Shown here piece by piece: positions 25,648 through 33,625 of a DNA stretch of 42,996 nucleotides. The DNA lies in IMG/VR virus record IMGVR_UViG_3300032282_004968, positions 1-42,996 of that record; one strand, given 5' to 3'. Numbering within the stretch: the stretch's first letter is position 1; each line of letters begins with the position of its first letter. Source of the DNA: a virus. The translations under genes and the position numbers were made by a program. A model generated the notes under the pieces. It saw nothing but the letters and a program-made list of their open reading frames with translations, was not told where the DNA came from and made no database searches.

Positions 25648-26063
25648 CACACAGCCTTTTCAAGGCGGGGAGGGTTTGCTTTGTCCAACAGCAAAGACAC
25701 CTGCTCCATCGTGCGCTGTCGAACCTTAGTGACCCGATGTTCAAACTCGGCCGCCGTGATTGCACCTTCAATCAAGGCGGCACGCCAAGCGGCAATGCTC
25801 GTCTCCATTGCCAGCACAGCGGCAGAGATTCGGGCTTCAGACAAAGTCATACCCGAGGATTTGCAGGCGGCATCGTCAACCAGCAGGTTGAGGTCAGAAC
25901 CGGGACCACCGGCATCATCTTGGGTGGTATCCCATGCGGCGCTCATACCTGCGAAAAAATCACCGGAGCGTGTCTTGACGGCCCGAGTAGCGACGACCTT
26001 CGTGACACGCATACGTTCGCGCAAATTTCGCAGAACGTCCCGTACCTCTGAAATATCAGCCAT
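25647..26063 (-). CDS. Small helical hypothetical protein
   Basis: 138-residue, largely helical protein. Two helical halves are joined by a Gly/Asp-rich linker (TTQDDAGGPGSD). It is not recognised. ATG 26063 has GGAG nine bases upstream and overlaps a TAA that is in frame with RecD (TAATG). Coupled at its 3' end to the next gene by TGATG, it clearly belongs to the recD-ssb transcription unit. Confidence 0.55.
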   Translation of the reverse strand: MADISEVRDVLRNLRERMRVTKVVATRAVKTRSGDFFAGMSAAWDTTQDDAGGPGSDLNLLVDDAACKSSGMTLSEARISAAVLAMETSIAAWRAALIEGAITAAEFEHRVTKVRQRTMEQVSLLLDKANPPRLEKAV

Positions 26064-26101
26064 TAGTTTGTGCTCCGCATACTGTTCTGAGATCCTGATA
26101 C

Positions 26102-29100
26102 CTATTCAGGTCTAAAAACGAACCCCCCAGCAAGGCTAGATCGCACTATCCTTGCTGCGAGCAGGGTCTTTCGATGTTCAGCGGAATCGTTCTGAACGGC
26201 CTTCGAAATTGCCGATGCCTGTCCGACAATGAGCACCCGTTTTTTTGCACGGGTGATTGCTGTGTAGAGCAGATTACGCTGCAATTGCCGACCAAATGTG
26301 GCCAGTAGGGGCAACACGATCACGTCATATTCCTGGCCCTGTGAATTCCAGCCCGAAAACCCATTTTGGATGAACTTGTGAGTGCCCGGTACTTCGACAC
26401 ACATGGACGGTCCCCAAGAGGGGACCACACTCACAATTCGCTCGTGATGATGACGTGCCCGAATCCCCAGCATCGGGATATGCCGCACGGCAATATCCAC
26501 AGGGGCTCCTGTAAATTTACCTTGACGGTAAATGACCGAGGCTTCGCTAGAAGTCAACGGCACCCGTTCGTCATCGGGATATGTCAGACGTGCTCGATTA
26601 GCAAGTCTGGCGGCATCCGGATGGTCGAAGCCAATGCGACTCAGAAAACGGTCGAGACTTCGGCCACGGATCGTGATGTTGTTCTTCATGCGACAACGGG
26701 CGAAGATGCCCTCGTCGAGAAGCATCGCCCGAATTGCGATGTTTGCGTTCTCGGACCAGCATCGTATCCAGATATTATCTACTAGGCTCTCAGTGTCGTC
26801 CCAAACCTCATACTTGGTCATGGACGACAGGAAGTATCCGCGCAAAAAAGACCTGCGAATTGACCGGCTTGAAGCAAGAATTAGTCGTGGGATGCCCTTG
26901 CCGTGTTCTGGGTACATCTCAGGGAAGTGCTGCCACAACCAATGCGTCACATGATTCCCAAACAGGCGAAAGCAATGCGGCTTGTCCAATTCGAGGATCT
27001 GTGGACAGATGCCGAAATGCCTCAAAAAGCCGCTGTTGATCTTGTCCAGGAGAAGGACGACATCGTTTCGACCGCAAGAATACATCCGAGTATGGAGCCA
27101 TGGGCTCATGTTCGTGCTGAATCCACAGCGCCAGAATTTCGAAAAGGCCAGGAGCATTCCGAGAAATTCTGCGAAGTCCTCATCCAAGATCAAAGGGGTC
27201 TTTACACCTGCAACAGGATCAAATTGATGCGGCGGGCGCTCCGCAGATACGGATGGCCCTGGGACCATATACAACCAATCGTTCTTCTTTACCTCTTGAG
27301 CTTCTTTGCGTACATAGCGACCCTGATCGCGGTCCCAAACATCCAATCCATGTTCAGGGGTCACGTAAATCACATAACCACCCTCGGTCTTTACCTTCAA
27401 GAGCGGGCCGGCAGGGTACTCGCTCTTATTGTGATAGGTCTTCAACCCATCAGGCGCGCTGATAGTGCCGTCAGTCGGTAGATGGCGGATCTGATGCAGC
27501 CCACCGTCGTGCCACGTAATTGTGGTCGGATGCACACATTTGTGGATTGTCTGTGCATAGGCCAAACGCAGCATTTTTGCTGCATCCGACATTGAAAAGC
27601 GGACGGTAGCAGAGGGCATTCCGGGAATGCCGAAAATGCTAGCCTCGATTTCTTTCGCGGCGCGGTCGATACGACGAATTGTGCCCACGTCGCCATTGAA
27701 CACGCCTTTCTGATAATCGTTTTTGACAATGATGATGCGGTCACCTTCGCGGACGACCGACCCACCAAGTTTCGTTTCACTCATGCCCGACATCGGTGGG
27801 TTTAGCTGGGAACGAATCCGGTCGTTGAGCGCGGTCACACCTGCCCCCCCTGAATGGCGAGGGGACAGCACTTGAAAGTTCTCCCGCTTCTCGTAGAGCT
27901 TCTGGGAAATACGCAGAATCAAAGACGCGGCTTCTTCTTCCGAAGAAGCCGGAAGAAGAACAAAATCCCGTCCATCGGACTCCGGTGCCGTCCCCCTATG
28001 AACTGCGTGTGCAGCGAGAACAATGCCGCTGGTGCCCTCTTGACGAAACACGCGGTCCAAATGGACATGCGGGAACACCTTGCTCTCGACCAGATCCCCC
28101 AGAACGTCACCGGCACCCACGGAGGGTAGCTGATACGGGTCACCTACAAAAACCAAACGGCAGTCTGGCCGAGTCCCCAACAAGATACGATTGATCATGT
28201 TGAGATCAACCATGGAAGTCTCATCCACGATGAGGATTTCAGCAGGGTGTGGGTTATCAGGACCGAAGCCCCAACTGGCCGTGTCTGCCGATGACTTCTT
28301 GCCATCGCCATCCCCAAGAAAGCCCTCGTAGGCAACCTCGCGATCTTCAGCCTCGTACTTGCCCCGAGCACCGAAAGCGCGATGAATCGTCGAGGCATCG
28401 GCATTCACGACGTTCGAAAGTCTTTTGGCTGCGATACCCGTTGGTGCGGCCAAAAGGAAGCTGATCCCTGCATCTTTGAGCAGCGTGACTACCGCCCTTA
28501 AAGCCGTTGTCTTACCGGCACCCGGCAAACCCGTAATCAAACTCACATTGTCCGTCAATGCGGATAGAGCAGCCCGCAACTGATCTTCCGTCAACATGAC
28601 GCCGGAACCAGCGGACCAGTCCGCCAAAGCCGCCCTCACGACGGTCTTGAGACTTGCATCAGCGTTCACAGCCGCTTCCGTCTGTGGACCGACACGGGCA
28701 AAAAGTTTACGGAAGTCCTTCTTGGACTCCATCTTCAAACGAGCGACCAAAGCCGCTGCAACGGAACACTCGACCTCATACAAATCCGGCTCATATAGGG
28801 CCACCGTGCCCGGGAGGGTCACGCGATCCAGAATCATCTGGTCATCCCGGACAAGATCCTTGACTGCTGCGGCTACCGAAACATCCGTAGCGTTTGGAAT
28901 CAAGGTTAGAACGTTCGACAGGATGTCGTTCATGGAGGCATAGACGTGGCCATCCCCAAATGAATCACCCATCGTGGCCAAGACAGCCCCGCACAAACGC
29001 CCTGGGGAATCCAGCGGAACCCCGAGCTTCATTGCAATTTCATCGGCCTTGCCAAATGTGATGCCGTCTACCTGAACAAGTGCCCATGGATTCTTTGTGA

Positions 29101-29614
29101 CAATGGCTTCAACGTCAGTGGAATATTTCTTCCACACGCGGTCGATCACGGATGCGGGCACACCGGCATCTGCCAGAAATGCCGAGGCGTATAGATGCGC
29201 CTTGGCAGCCTTCCAGCGTTCTGTGACAAAAGACAATTCAGACGGCAGGGAGTCCGAGTCGAGGACTTCGAGCAAAGCCTTGCCGTTTGCATGATTCGAC
29301 AGAGACATCCTGATTGTCGGACCTACGCCTTGGGCCGACAAAATGTTCAAGATGCGGTCGTCAGTCCAGGTCTTCGGGACAACCGGAGACTTGATGACGG
29401 ACACTTGTCGACCGTACACGGCATGTACGGTGTATGTGCCCTCAAAGCAAACCCACGTTCCCGGGACAATGACCTGTCCCGGGAAATGGCCTTTAGCCGT
29501 GACCGTTGATTTGCCTTCGTCTAGGACGATTTTAGCAATGAAGAAATCAGCGCCGTCGTTGTAAGTGACGGCGCTGACTCTGCCGCTGAAGGTTTCGGTG
29601 TGGGTATCTGCCAT
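26102..29614 (-). CDS. recD: RecD-like helicase interrupted by an intein
   Basis: 1170-residue precursor; removing the intein leaves a 772-residue superfamily 1B helicase of the RecD2 type. The N-terminal ~340 residues are the OB-like and helix-hairpin region. Walker A is GLPGAGKTT (362-370), 'APTGIAAKRL' (390-399) is motif Ia, and Walker B is IVDETSM (462-468). 'VFVGDPYQLPSVG' is motif III, 'VFRQ' is motif IV, and 'TAITRAKKRV' is motif VI. The intein splits the motif 'TIHK|SQGQEYDVIVLPL'. The ATG at 29614 lacks a ribosome site and lies inside a palindrome. It ends in TAG; reading on, the frame reaches a TAA that overlaps the next gene's ATG. The likely role is 5'-3' unwinding in replication or recombination. 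Confidence 0.9.
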   Translation of the reverse strand: MADTHTETFSGRVSAVTYNDGADFFIAKIVLDEGKSTVTAKGHFPGQVIVPGTWVCFEGTYTVHAVYGRQVSVIKSPVVPKTWTDDRILNILSAQGVGPTIRMSLSNHANGKALLEVLDSDSLPSELSFVTERWKAAKAHLYASAFLADAGVPASVIDRVWKKYSTDVEAIVTKNPWALVQVDGITFGKADEIAMKLGVPLDSPGRLCGAVLATMGDSFGDGHVYASMNDILSNVLTLIPNATDVSVAAAVKDLVRDDQMILDRVTLPGTVALYEPDLYEVECSVAAALVARLKMESKKDFRKLFARVGPQTEAAVNADASLKTVVRAALADWSAGSGVMLTEDQLRAALSALTDNVSLITGLPGAGKTTALRAVVTLLKDAGISFLLAAPTGIAAKRLSNVVNADASTIHRAFGARGKYEAEDREVAYEGFLGDGDGKKSSADTASWGFGPDNPHPAEILIVDETSMVDLNMINRILLGTRPDCRLVFVGDPYQLPSVGAGDVLGDLVESKVFPHVHLDRVFRQEGTSGIVLAAHAVHRGTAPESDGRDFVLLPASSEEEAASLILRISQKLYEKRENFQVLSPRHSGGAGVTALNDRIRSQLNPPMSGMSETKLGGSVVREGDRIIIVKNDYQKGVFNGDVGTIRRIDRAAKEIEASIFGIPGMPSATVRFSMSDAAKMLRLAYAQTIHKCVHPTTITWHDGGLHQIRHLPTDGTISAPDGLKTYHNKSEYPAGPLLKVKTEGGYVIYVTPEHGLDVWDRDQGRYVRKEAQEVKKNDWLYMVPGPSVSAERPPHQFDPVAGVKTPLILDEDFAEFLGMLLAFSKFWRCGFSTNMSPWLHTRMYSCGRNDVVLLLDKINSGFLRHFGICPQILELDKPHCFRLFGNHVTHWLWQHFPEMYPEHGKGIPRLILASSRSIRRSFLRGYFLSSMTKYEVWDDTESLVDNIWIRCWSENANIAIRAMLLDEGIFARCRMKNNITIRGRSLDRFLSRIGFDHPDAARLANRARLTYPDDERVPLTSSEASVIYRQGKFTGAPVDIAVRHIPMLGIRARHHHERIVSVVPSWGPSMCVEVPGTHKFIQNGFSGWNSQGQEYDVIVLPLLATFGRQLQRNLLYTAITRAKKRVLIVGQASAISKAVQNDSAEHRKTLLAARIVRSSLAGGFVFRPE
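26345..27538 (-). mobile_element. Intein in the RecD helicase, with degenerate homing endonuclease
   Basis: 398 residues (693-1090 of the precursor) inserted between 'AQTIHK' and 'SQGQEYDV'. It begins with Cys ('CVHPTTITWHDGG'), contains a TxxH block B ('VTPEHGLDV') and ends in 'THKFIQNGFSGWN' before Ser+1. The terminal Asn is present, but the usual penultimate His is Trp. The centre has two remnants of the LAGLIDADG (DOD) endonuclease blocks: 'AEFLGMLLAFSKF' and 'RSFLRGYFLSSMT'. In both, the acidic residues that hold metal are gone. Splicing is probably retained because RecD is likely essential; homing activity is probably lost. Confidence 0.88.
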
Positions 29615-29625
29615 ATTGGCAGATA
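29605..29625. promoter_or_regulatory. Perfect palindrome over the recD start codon
   Basis: TATCTGCCA and TGGCAGATA (9 bp perfect) with a 3-base centre that includes the first base of the ATG. The start codon and its immediate upstream bases would lie in the stem-loop, and there is no Shine-Dalgarno sequence. This could be an operator or a translational control hairpin. Confidence 0.5.
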
Positions 29626-29634
29626 TTTACCAAA

Positions 29635-30789
29635 TCAGCCGAGGGACAGACCCCGTTTCTGCAAAAATAGCGAGACAACACGCTGCGCAGAAGCACGCTT
29701 GAGCCGTGCCCGGCGATTGATCTCCTGCCGATACACCTTGGCAAGGCCAATCTTGCGGTCCAGCGTATTCTGAAACGAGTCGCTGCTGAAAACACGCTTC
29801 AAGTCCTGACCAATCGTATCTCTGAAAATACGGCCAAGAACCTTGGGGCTCGAATCCTTGCCCGTGTTGGCATTGATGATCGGTGCCAATTCCTGCTGCT
29901 TGACCGTAAATTCAAACGTGCCAGGGTCCACGTTGAAAAGATCCGGATGCTTCTGCAAAGCCTCCCAAAGGGCCATCTCAATCACCATCCGGTATTGAGT
30001 GTCCGTGTTACCGTGTGCATGATTGGCGCGATCTTGAATGCGCCGCATGATCGAATTCTCGACCATATTTGACAAATCAGGGTCCTGCATGACCACAGAG
30101 AGATCAATGTCGGGCACTTCAACCGAAAGTTGATTGAGATATGCGTCGTTGTCCTGCTCAGGATCCGAACCCTGGGGAGGGGCTTGGATGCGAATCCGCT
30201 CGTCTTTACGTTGGATGTCGCCATAAACCCAAAGAGCATTTTTTGTGCCCATGGCCTTGATCTGGACAATCAGGCGGTTGGACCCCTTTTTCCCGCCATG
30301 CTGGAAAAGGGCACCAATGTACCAGTAAAGCGGACGACCCGTTGTCCGTGACAGTGGGTCGTTGTCTATGGGATCCAGACCCCATAGAAGCGACTGCACA
30401 ATTTCCTCAACCGAAACCGACCGGATGCGGGTGCTGCCCGCACTGCGGTCTTTTTTGTTCAGGTCGTTGTACAGCATCCTGTACAGGCCCGAGCTTTCAC
30501 CCTGGAAAAGCTCCACGAGTTCTTCCTGTGAGTAAACCTCACGGAGGGTGTCCAGATACGGTAAAGGCTTACCCGTCTCCAGGGACTTCCGAATGGATGC
30601 CAGGACTGAATCTGTCCGATTCACGAGCGTACCCGGCGGAAGCTGGTTGTACCCCTCAACAAACGAGATCCGGATGAACTTGTCGAAGGCAGCGTCAGCA
30701 TTAGCACGCACGGCCAGGGCACCGCTCTTGAACAACCCGCCCAAGTACGGGTGATCTTCCAATGCTTGGCGAATTTTCGGATGGAGCAT
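29635..30789 (-). CDS. Hypothetical protein, first gene of the minus-strand replication block
   Basis: 384-residue protein I cannot assign. It is soluble and mixed alpha/beta, with a basic C-terminus ('RQEINRRARLKRASAQRVV'). Segments such as 'EEIVQSLLWGLDPID', 'GRPLYWYIGALF' and 'KNALWVYGDI' recur in hypothetical proteins of large phages, as far as I recall. ATG 30789 has GAGG nine bases upstream and a promoter-like box 36 bases upstream. It is divergent from the plus-strand HTH gene, so it probably begins a long minus-strand operon with recD and the genes after it. Confidence 0.6.
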   Translation of the reverse strand: MLHPKIRQALEDHPYLGGLFKSGALAVRANADAAFDKFIRISFVEGYNQLPPGTLVNRTDSVLASIRKSLETGKPLPYLDTLREVYSQEELVELFQGESSGLYRMLYNDLNKKDRSAGSTRIRSVSVEEIVQSLLWGLDPIDNDPLSRTTGRPLYWYIGALFQHGGKKGSNRLIVQIKAMGTKNALWVYGDIQRKDERIRIQAPPQGSDPEQDNDAYLNQLSVEVPDIDLSVVMQDPDLSNMVENSIMRRIQDRANHAHGNTDTQYRMVIEMALWEALQKHPDLFNVDPGTFEFTVKQQELAPIINANTGKDSSPKVLGRIFRDTIGQDLKRVFSSDSFQNTLDRKIGLAKVYRQEINRRARLKRASAQRVVSLFLQKRGLSLG

Positions 30790-30825
30790 GAACGGCTTCC
30801 TCGGGGATTTGGTGTCGCTGACGGA

Positions 30826-30838
30826 ATTGTATAGCCGA
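30826..30838 (-). promoter_or_regulatory. Promoter-like motif shared with 24754-24766
   Basis: Minus-strand TCGGCTATACAAT, located 36 bases before the ATG at 30789 in the divergent gap that opens the minus-strand operon. It matches the box before the SSB-like gene at 12 of 13 positions. Confidence 0.4.
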
Positions 30839-30952
30839 ACAAACGAATGTCCTTGCCCGCATCAGCATGTAGGTGCTATCAAGTGGATGTGCGCCATTGA
30901 CCTGCCGTCTAGGCCCGTCCCGGCTCACGAAACACCCCCAAATCTGGAGCCC

Positions 30953-32125
30953 ATGCTCACCATGAAAATCCGAACTTTGCGCCTTGTCGCCGTTCTTTCC
31001 CACGTTTTTGCCGCCAAGCCCACGACCGAACCCGGGACGTGGGACTGCATCTCGACCGCAATCAAGGCGGTCGCCGCGCAACCCGCCCCTGTGGGGAACA
31101 ATCACCACCTGATCCGTCGCGACGTGCTGCACATGCACGGCTACCCGGGCCAAGCTCAATTGGTGATGGAAATCCTGTCGGCAGTTCATGTTGGCAATGC
31201 CGACATTTTCTCGCGGCATCTACCCCCAGAATCAATCCGGCAACTCAATCAGGTCATTCAGCCCGGCCAGCCCAGCCAGAACGTGACCCGTGCATGGTTT
31301 GAACAGGCGCTCAAACAAGGGCTACTGAAGCGGCTGGTCCAGCGTATCAAGATGCGCTTCCCGTCCGAAGACGTGGCCGAAATCAACAGCATGGCCAATC
31401 TCAGCATCGCCCGATGGTGCAACAAGGACATGCTCAAAATCGTTCTCGACAAGGGCATCCGTCCTTCGGAGAAAGTCCTGGCCAATTACTTGGTTCGGAA
31501 CCTCACGTCGGAATTCATGGCCCGAGGCGTAGATGCCCACTGTCGGGCGCGAAATCGGGCGCGGACGGCCGCCGAATTGCGGGGTCGTGACCTCGGCAAT
31601 CTTTCACCCGAGAACCCGTACAAGATCATCATCGCCCCCGGATCAGATATGACTCCGGATCAGCATGAGTCTTTCGACTTTGAAGACCAACAGCCCAATG
31701 CCGAGCATCGACTTTGCGAGGTAGACCTGCTGGCCGAAGGTTCAGCCATTATCGAAAGCATCGTGCCCAAAGGCGGGCTTCGCCGCAGTCAGATTTTGGA
31801 AGCTGTTCTGGCCGGGGCCGAACGTCAGGACATGATGCGGACGTTCGATTTGACTGAAACTCGGGTCAACCACCTGACTGCGGAAGTCCGGCAGCTAATC
31901 CGTCAAGGTGAACTGCTCGTCCAACAGGCACAGTCCGTGTCGGACCTCTTGACGGAAGAACCCTGGTCATCCGTCAACGAAATCATGGACGATCTCAGTC
32001 TGACTAAGAAGCAGACGAAAACCGTCCTCCGGTACATGCTCAAGAAGGGGCTTATCCGCCCTTCTGCCGACAAGAAGTGCTACGCCCTGACCCACACGGG
32101 GGCAGACCTCCCCCTTCGCCTCTAA
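30953..32125 (+). CDS. Putative DNA-binding protein with two C-terminal HTH modules
   Basis: 390-residue protein if started at ATG 30953 (GGAG only three bases upstream); ATG 30962, with GGAG twelve bases upstream, is an alternative, and the frame is open further up. The N-terminal two thirds are helical and unrecognised. Near residues 285-330 'ILEAVLAGAERQDMMRTFDLTETRVNHLT' (shown in part) resembles a sigma region 4/LuxR-like HTH. The last ~60 residues ('SSVNEIMDDLSLTKKQTKTVLRYMLKKGLI') look like a winged helix. A transcription regulator or divergent sigma factor is likely. It is divergent from the minus operon and starts the plus-strand block. Confidence 0.55.
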   Translation: MLTMKIRTLRLVAVLSHVFAAKPTTEPGTWDCISTAIKAVAAQPAPVGNNHHLIRRDVLHMHGYPGQAQLVMEILSAVHVGNADIFSRHLPPESIRQLNQVIQPGQPSQNVTRAWFEQALKQGLLKRLVQRIKMRFPSEDVAEINSMANLSIARWCNKDMLKIVLDKGIRPSEKVLANYLVRNLTSEFMARGVDAHCRARNRARTAAELRGRDLGNLSPENPYKIIIAPGSDMTPDQHESFDFEDQQPNAEHRLCEVDLLAEGSAIIESIVPKGGLRRSQILEAVLAGAERQDMMRTFDLTETRVNHLTAEVRQLIRQGELLVQQAQSVSDLLTEEPWSSVNEIMDDLSLTKKQTKTVLRYMLKKGLIRPSADKKCYALTHTGADLPLRL

Positions 32126-32526
32126 GCCTGCCCTACGGGGCTACGACCCCACCAAGATTCTAGCGAATCCGAACCCACATCCACACCGAAGTCGTCAACC
32201 CCAACATCATCGACGACGGACACCCCGATGACCACAACCCCAACTAAAGAGTTTGGGCCATAAACCTCGACGGCCTCGGCAGTTCCGTCATCAACTGCCA
32301 ATGGCGACAACTCCGAGGATTGAGTCTGAACACGGGTTGTCCTGACACGCATGTCCGTGATGCCCATAGCAGACAAAATCTCACCCGCTCGACCCAAGGC
32401 CACCTCTGGGTCTTCGGTTGATCCAATCAAATGGATCAACTTGGGCCGAATCATCTGCGCTGAACTCAAATGACGACTCGCACTTACAGACACCCACATC
32501 GAATAAACTACCTTGTCCGCAGGCAT
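32122..32526 (-). CDS. Small hypothetical protein with acidic, valine-rich tail
   Basis: 134-residue protein, unrecognised. The N-terminal half reads as a small alpha/beta unit ('KVVYSMWVSVSAS', 'LIHLIGSTEDPEVALGRAGEILSAMG'). The tail is unusual: 'VVVIGVSVVDDVGVDDFGVDVGSD'-like Val/Asp repeats, shown only in part. ATG 32526 is chosen because GGAG lies six bases upstream; longer versions lack any site. It overlaps the convergent HTH gene end by four bases and stops with TAG. Two hairpins lie upstream of it. Confidence 0.5.
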   Translation of the reverse strand: MPADKVVYSMWVSVSASRHLSSAQMIRPKLIHLIGSTEDPEVALGRAGEILSAMGITDMRVRTTRVQTQSSELSPLAVDDGTAEAVEVYGPNSLVGVVVIGVSVVDDVGVDDFGVDVGSDSLESWWGRSPVGQA

Positions 32527-32578
32527 AGGATTCTCCACTACAACCAGCACAAAGACATGAACTAACGGCATTCTGAAA

Positions 32579-32632
32579 AACTTGAAAAAAAGTGCTTTCA
32601 AGTTCTGGCTCAGTTCAGTATAACACTGAGCC
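32579..32632. terminator. Two adjacent hairpins, one with a minus-strand T-run
   Basis: 32579-32587 pairs with 32596-32604 (9 bp perfect, AACTTGAAA/TTTCAAGTT). On the minus strand this stem is followed by TTT, giving a terminator-like shape. 32607-32614 pairs with 32625-32632 (8 bp perfect, GGCTCAGT/ACTGAGCC). They separate the small minus-strand gene from the AT-rich tract to the right. Confidence 0.45.
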
Positions 32633-32634
32633 GG

Positions 32635-32976
32635 TTGACTCAGCACCCCCGACGACGCACACAGGTTGTCAAAGGTGTTGACGCTCTGAATCCTTGGGAG
32701 ACCTCTAAAGAACGTCCGGTTCTTTATGTTGATCCCAAGAGGAGCAGGGCAAGTGAAAACTTGGTGGCAAGGAACTCCACCGTCAACCTCGGTTCTCTGA
32801 ATCCGCTTGATCAGTCAATCGACCAACTGGAACTTACAAGGTTCGTCACCCTCGATTTTGATACCTACGTGTGGGTGTCAAACATACAAGGTGATAAGGA
32901 TCTGGGTAGGACAGCAGTTAAATCTGCTTCTACTAGGATCTGTAGGTCAGATGCGATCTTCCAACCTATCCCATGA
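32635..32976 (+). CDS. Doubtful open frame of 113 codons
   Basis: An open frame beginning at TTG 32635 with no good ribosome site, ending TGA. The product ('VVKGVDALNPWETSKERP...', 'LELTRFVTLDFDTYVWVSN') has a protein-like pattern and reasonable codon phase but no recognised domain. It is in the same frame as the TAG-containing frame that follows (32989-33609), separated by TGA-CCG-GAC-GAG-TAG. It could be a short gene, part of a longer broken gene, or chance. Confidence 0.3.
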   Translation: MTQHPRRRTQVVKGVDALNPWETSKERPVLYVDPKRSRASENLVARNSTVNLGSLNPLDQSIDQLELTRFVTLDFDTYVWVSNIQGDKDLGRTAVKSASTRICRSDAIFQPIP

Positions 32977-32988
32977 CCGGACGAGTAG

Positions 32989-33609
32989 ATGGGAATTCAA
33001 AGAGGGATCTACCTTTTTGTAGATACGAAGATCGAGGGTTCTGACATACCCGAAAACAAAGCTATCGTTAGGGGTAGCAGAGCAAATCAATCGTTCTTTC
33101 AACTACTGAACTCTCAAAAGAAGTTAAACTACTTCTAGTAGATCCTCAACTATAGTCTAAAGACTAGAGGATACGAAGTAGACTCTAGTAGAGAAGATTT
33201 AGTAGAGCTGAATGAACATGAAGCTCACAAAAAAGCGAATAACAAGACAACGCAAAATCAGAAAACAACCAGTAGTAAGAGTACGAATGAAATGAGTACG
33301 ATGACGACGATGATGAATCAGACAGTGAATTCAAATCAGAGTGAGAGTAGTGAGATGAAGATGAGTAGTACGATAGAGAGTCAGATGAATCAGGTTAAGG
33401 TTGTTCAGGTGAAGGTTGTTCAGGTGAAGGTTGTTGTCCAGTAGGTTGTTCAGGTGAAGGTTGTTGTCCAGTAGGTTGTTCAGGTGAAGGTTGTTGTCCA
33501 GTAGGTTGTTGTCCAGTAGGTTGTTCAGTAGCTCGTTGATAGTGGGAAGCAAGAGACGAGTAGATCCTACTAGGTATCTTATCAAGCGGTTCAAGGTCTG
33601 AAACCTTGA
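32989..33609 (+). pseudogene. Open frame interrupted only by TAG codons
   Basis: From ATG 32989 to TGA 33607-33609 one frame has 206 codons with no TAA or TGA but eight TAG codons (33136, 33139, 33442, 33472, 33502, 33517, 33529, 33571). The first 49 codons read as an ordinary protein (MGIQRGIYLFVDTKIEGSDI...), and after TAG-TAG comes 'ILNYSLKTRGYEVDSSREDL', then a Thr/Ser/Met/Gln-rich stretch and the 15-bp repeat. The other two plus frames are full of TGA and TAA. The frame ends 17 bases before the next ATG, as a gene would. The segment is AT-rich and purine-rich compared with its neighbours. It may be a decayed gene, a suppressed or recoded gene, or not coding at all. Confidence 0.35.
33398..33532. 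repeat. Nine 15-bp tandem repeats of two alternating types
   Basis: Units of AGGTTGTTCAGGTGA (type A) and AGGTTGTTGTCCAGT (type B) in the order A A B A B A B B A-variant. Fifteen bases keep any frame open as five-residue units. On the minus strand they would encode Pro/Gln-rich pentapeptides (SPEQP, TGQQP). On the plus strand the open frame reads VVQVK/VVVQ-TAG. The units are nearly identical at DNA level, pointing to recent expansion by slippage or recombination. Confidence 0.9.
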
Positions 33610-33625
33610 CTAGCTGGTGACTCCC

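Noticed and set aside
33212-33295. 27-residue basic peptide starting MNMKLTKKR
   Set aside because: No ribosome site, and the frame is short within AT-rich, low-complexity DNA.
33398-33532. CRISPR array
   Set aside because: Units are contiguous 15-mers without unique spacers; this is a tandem repeat.
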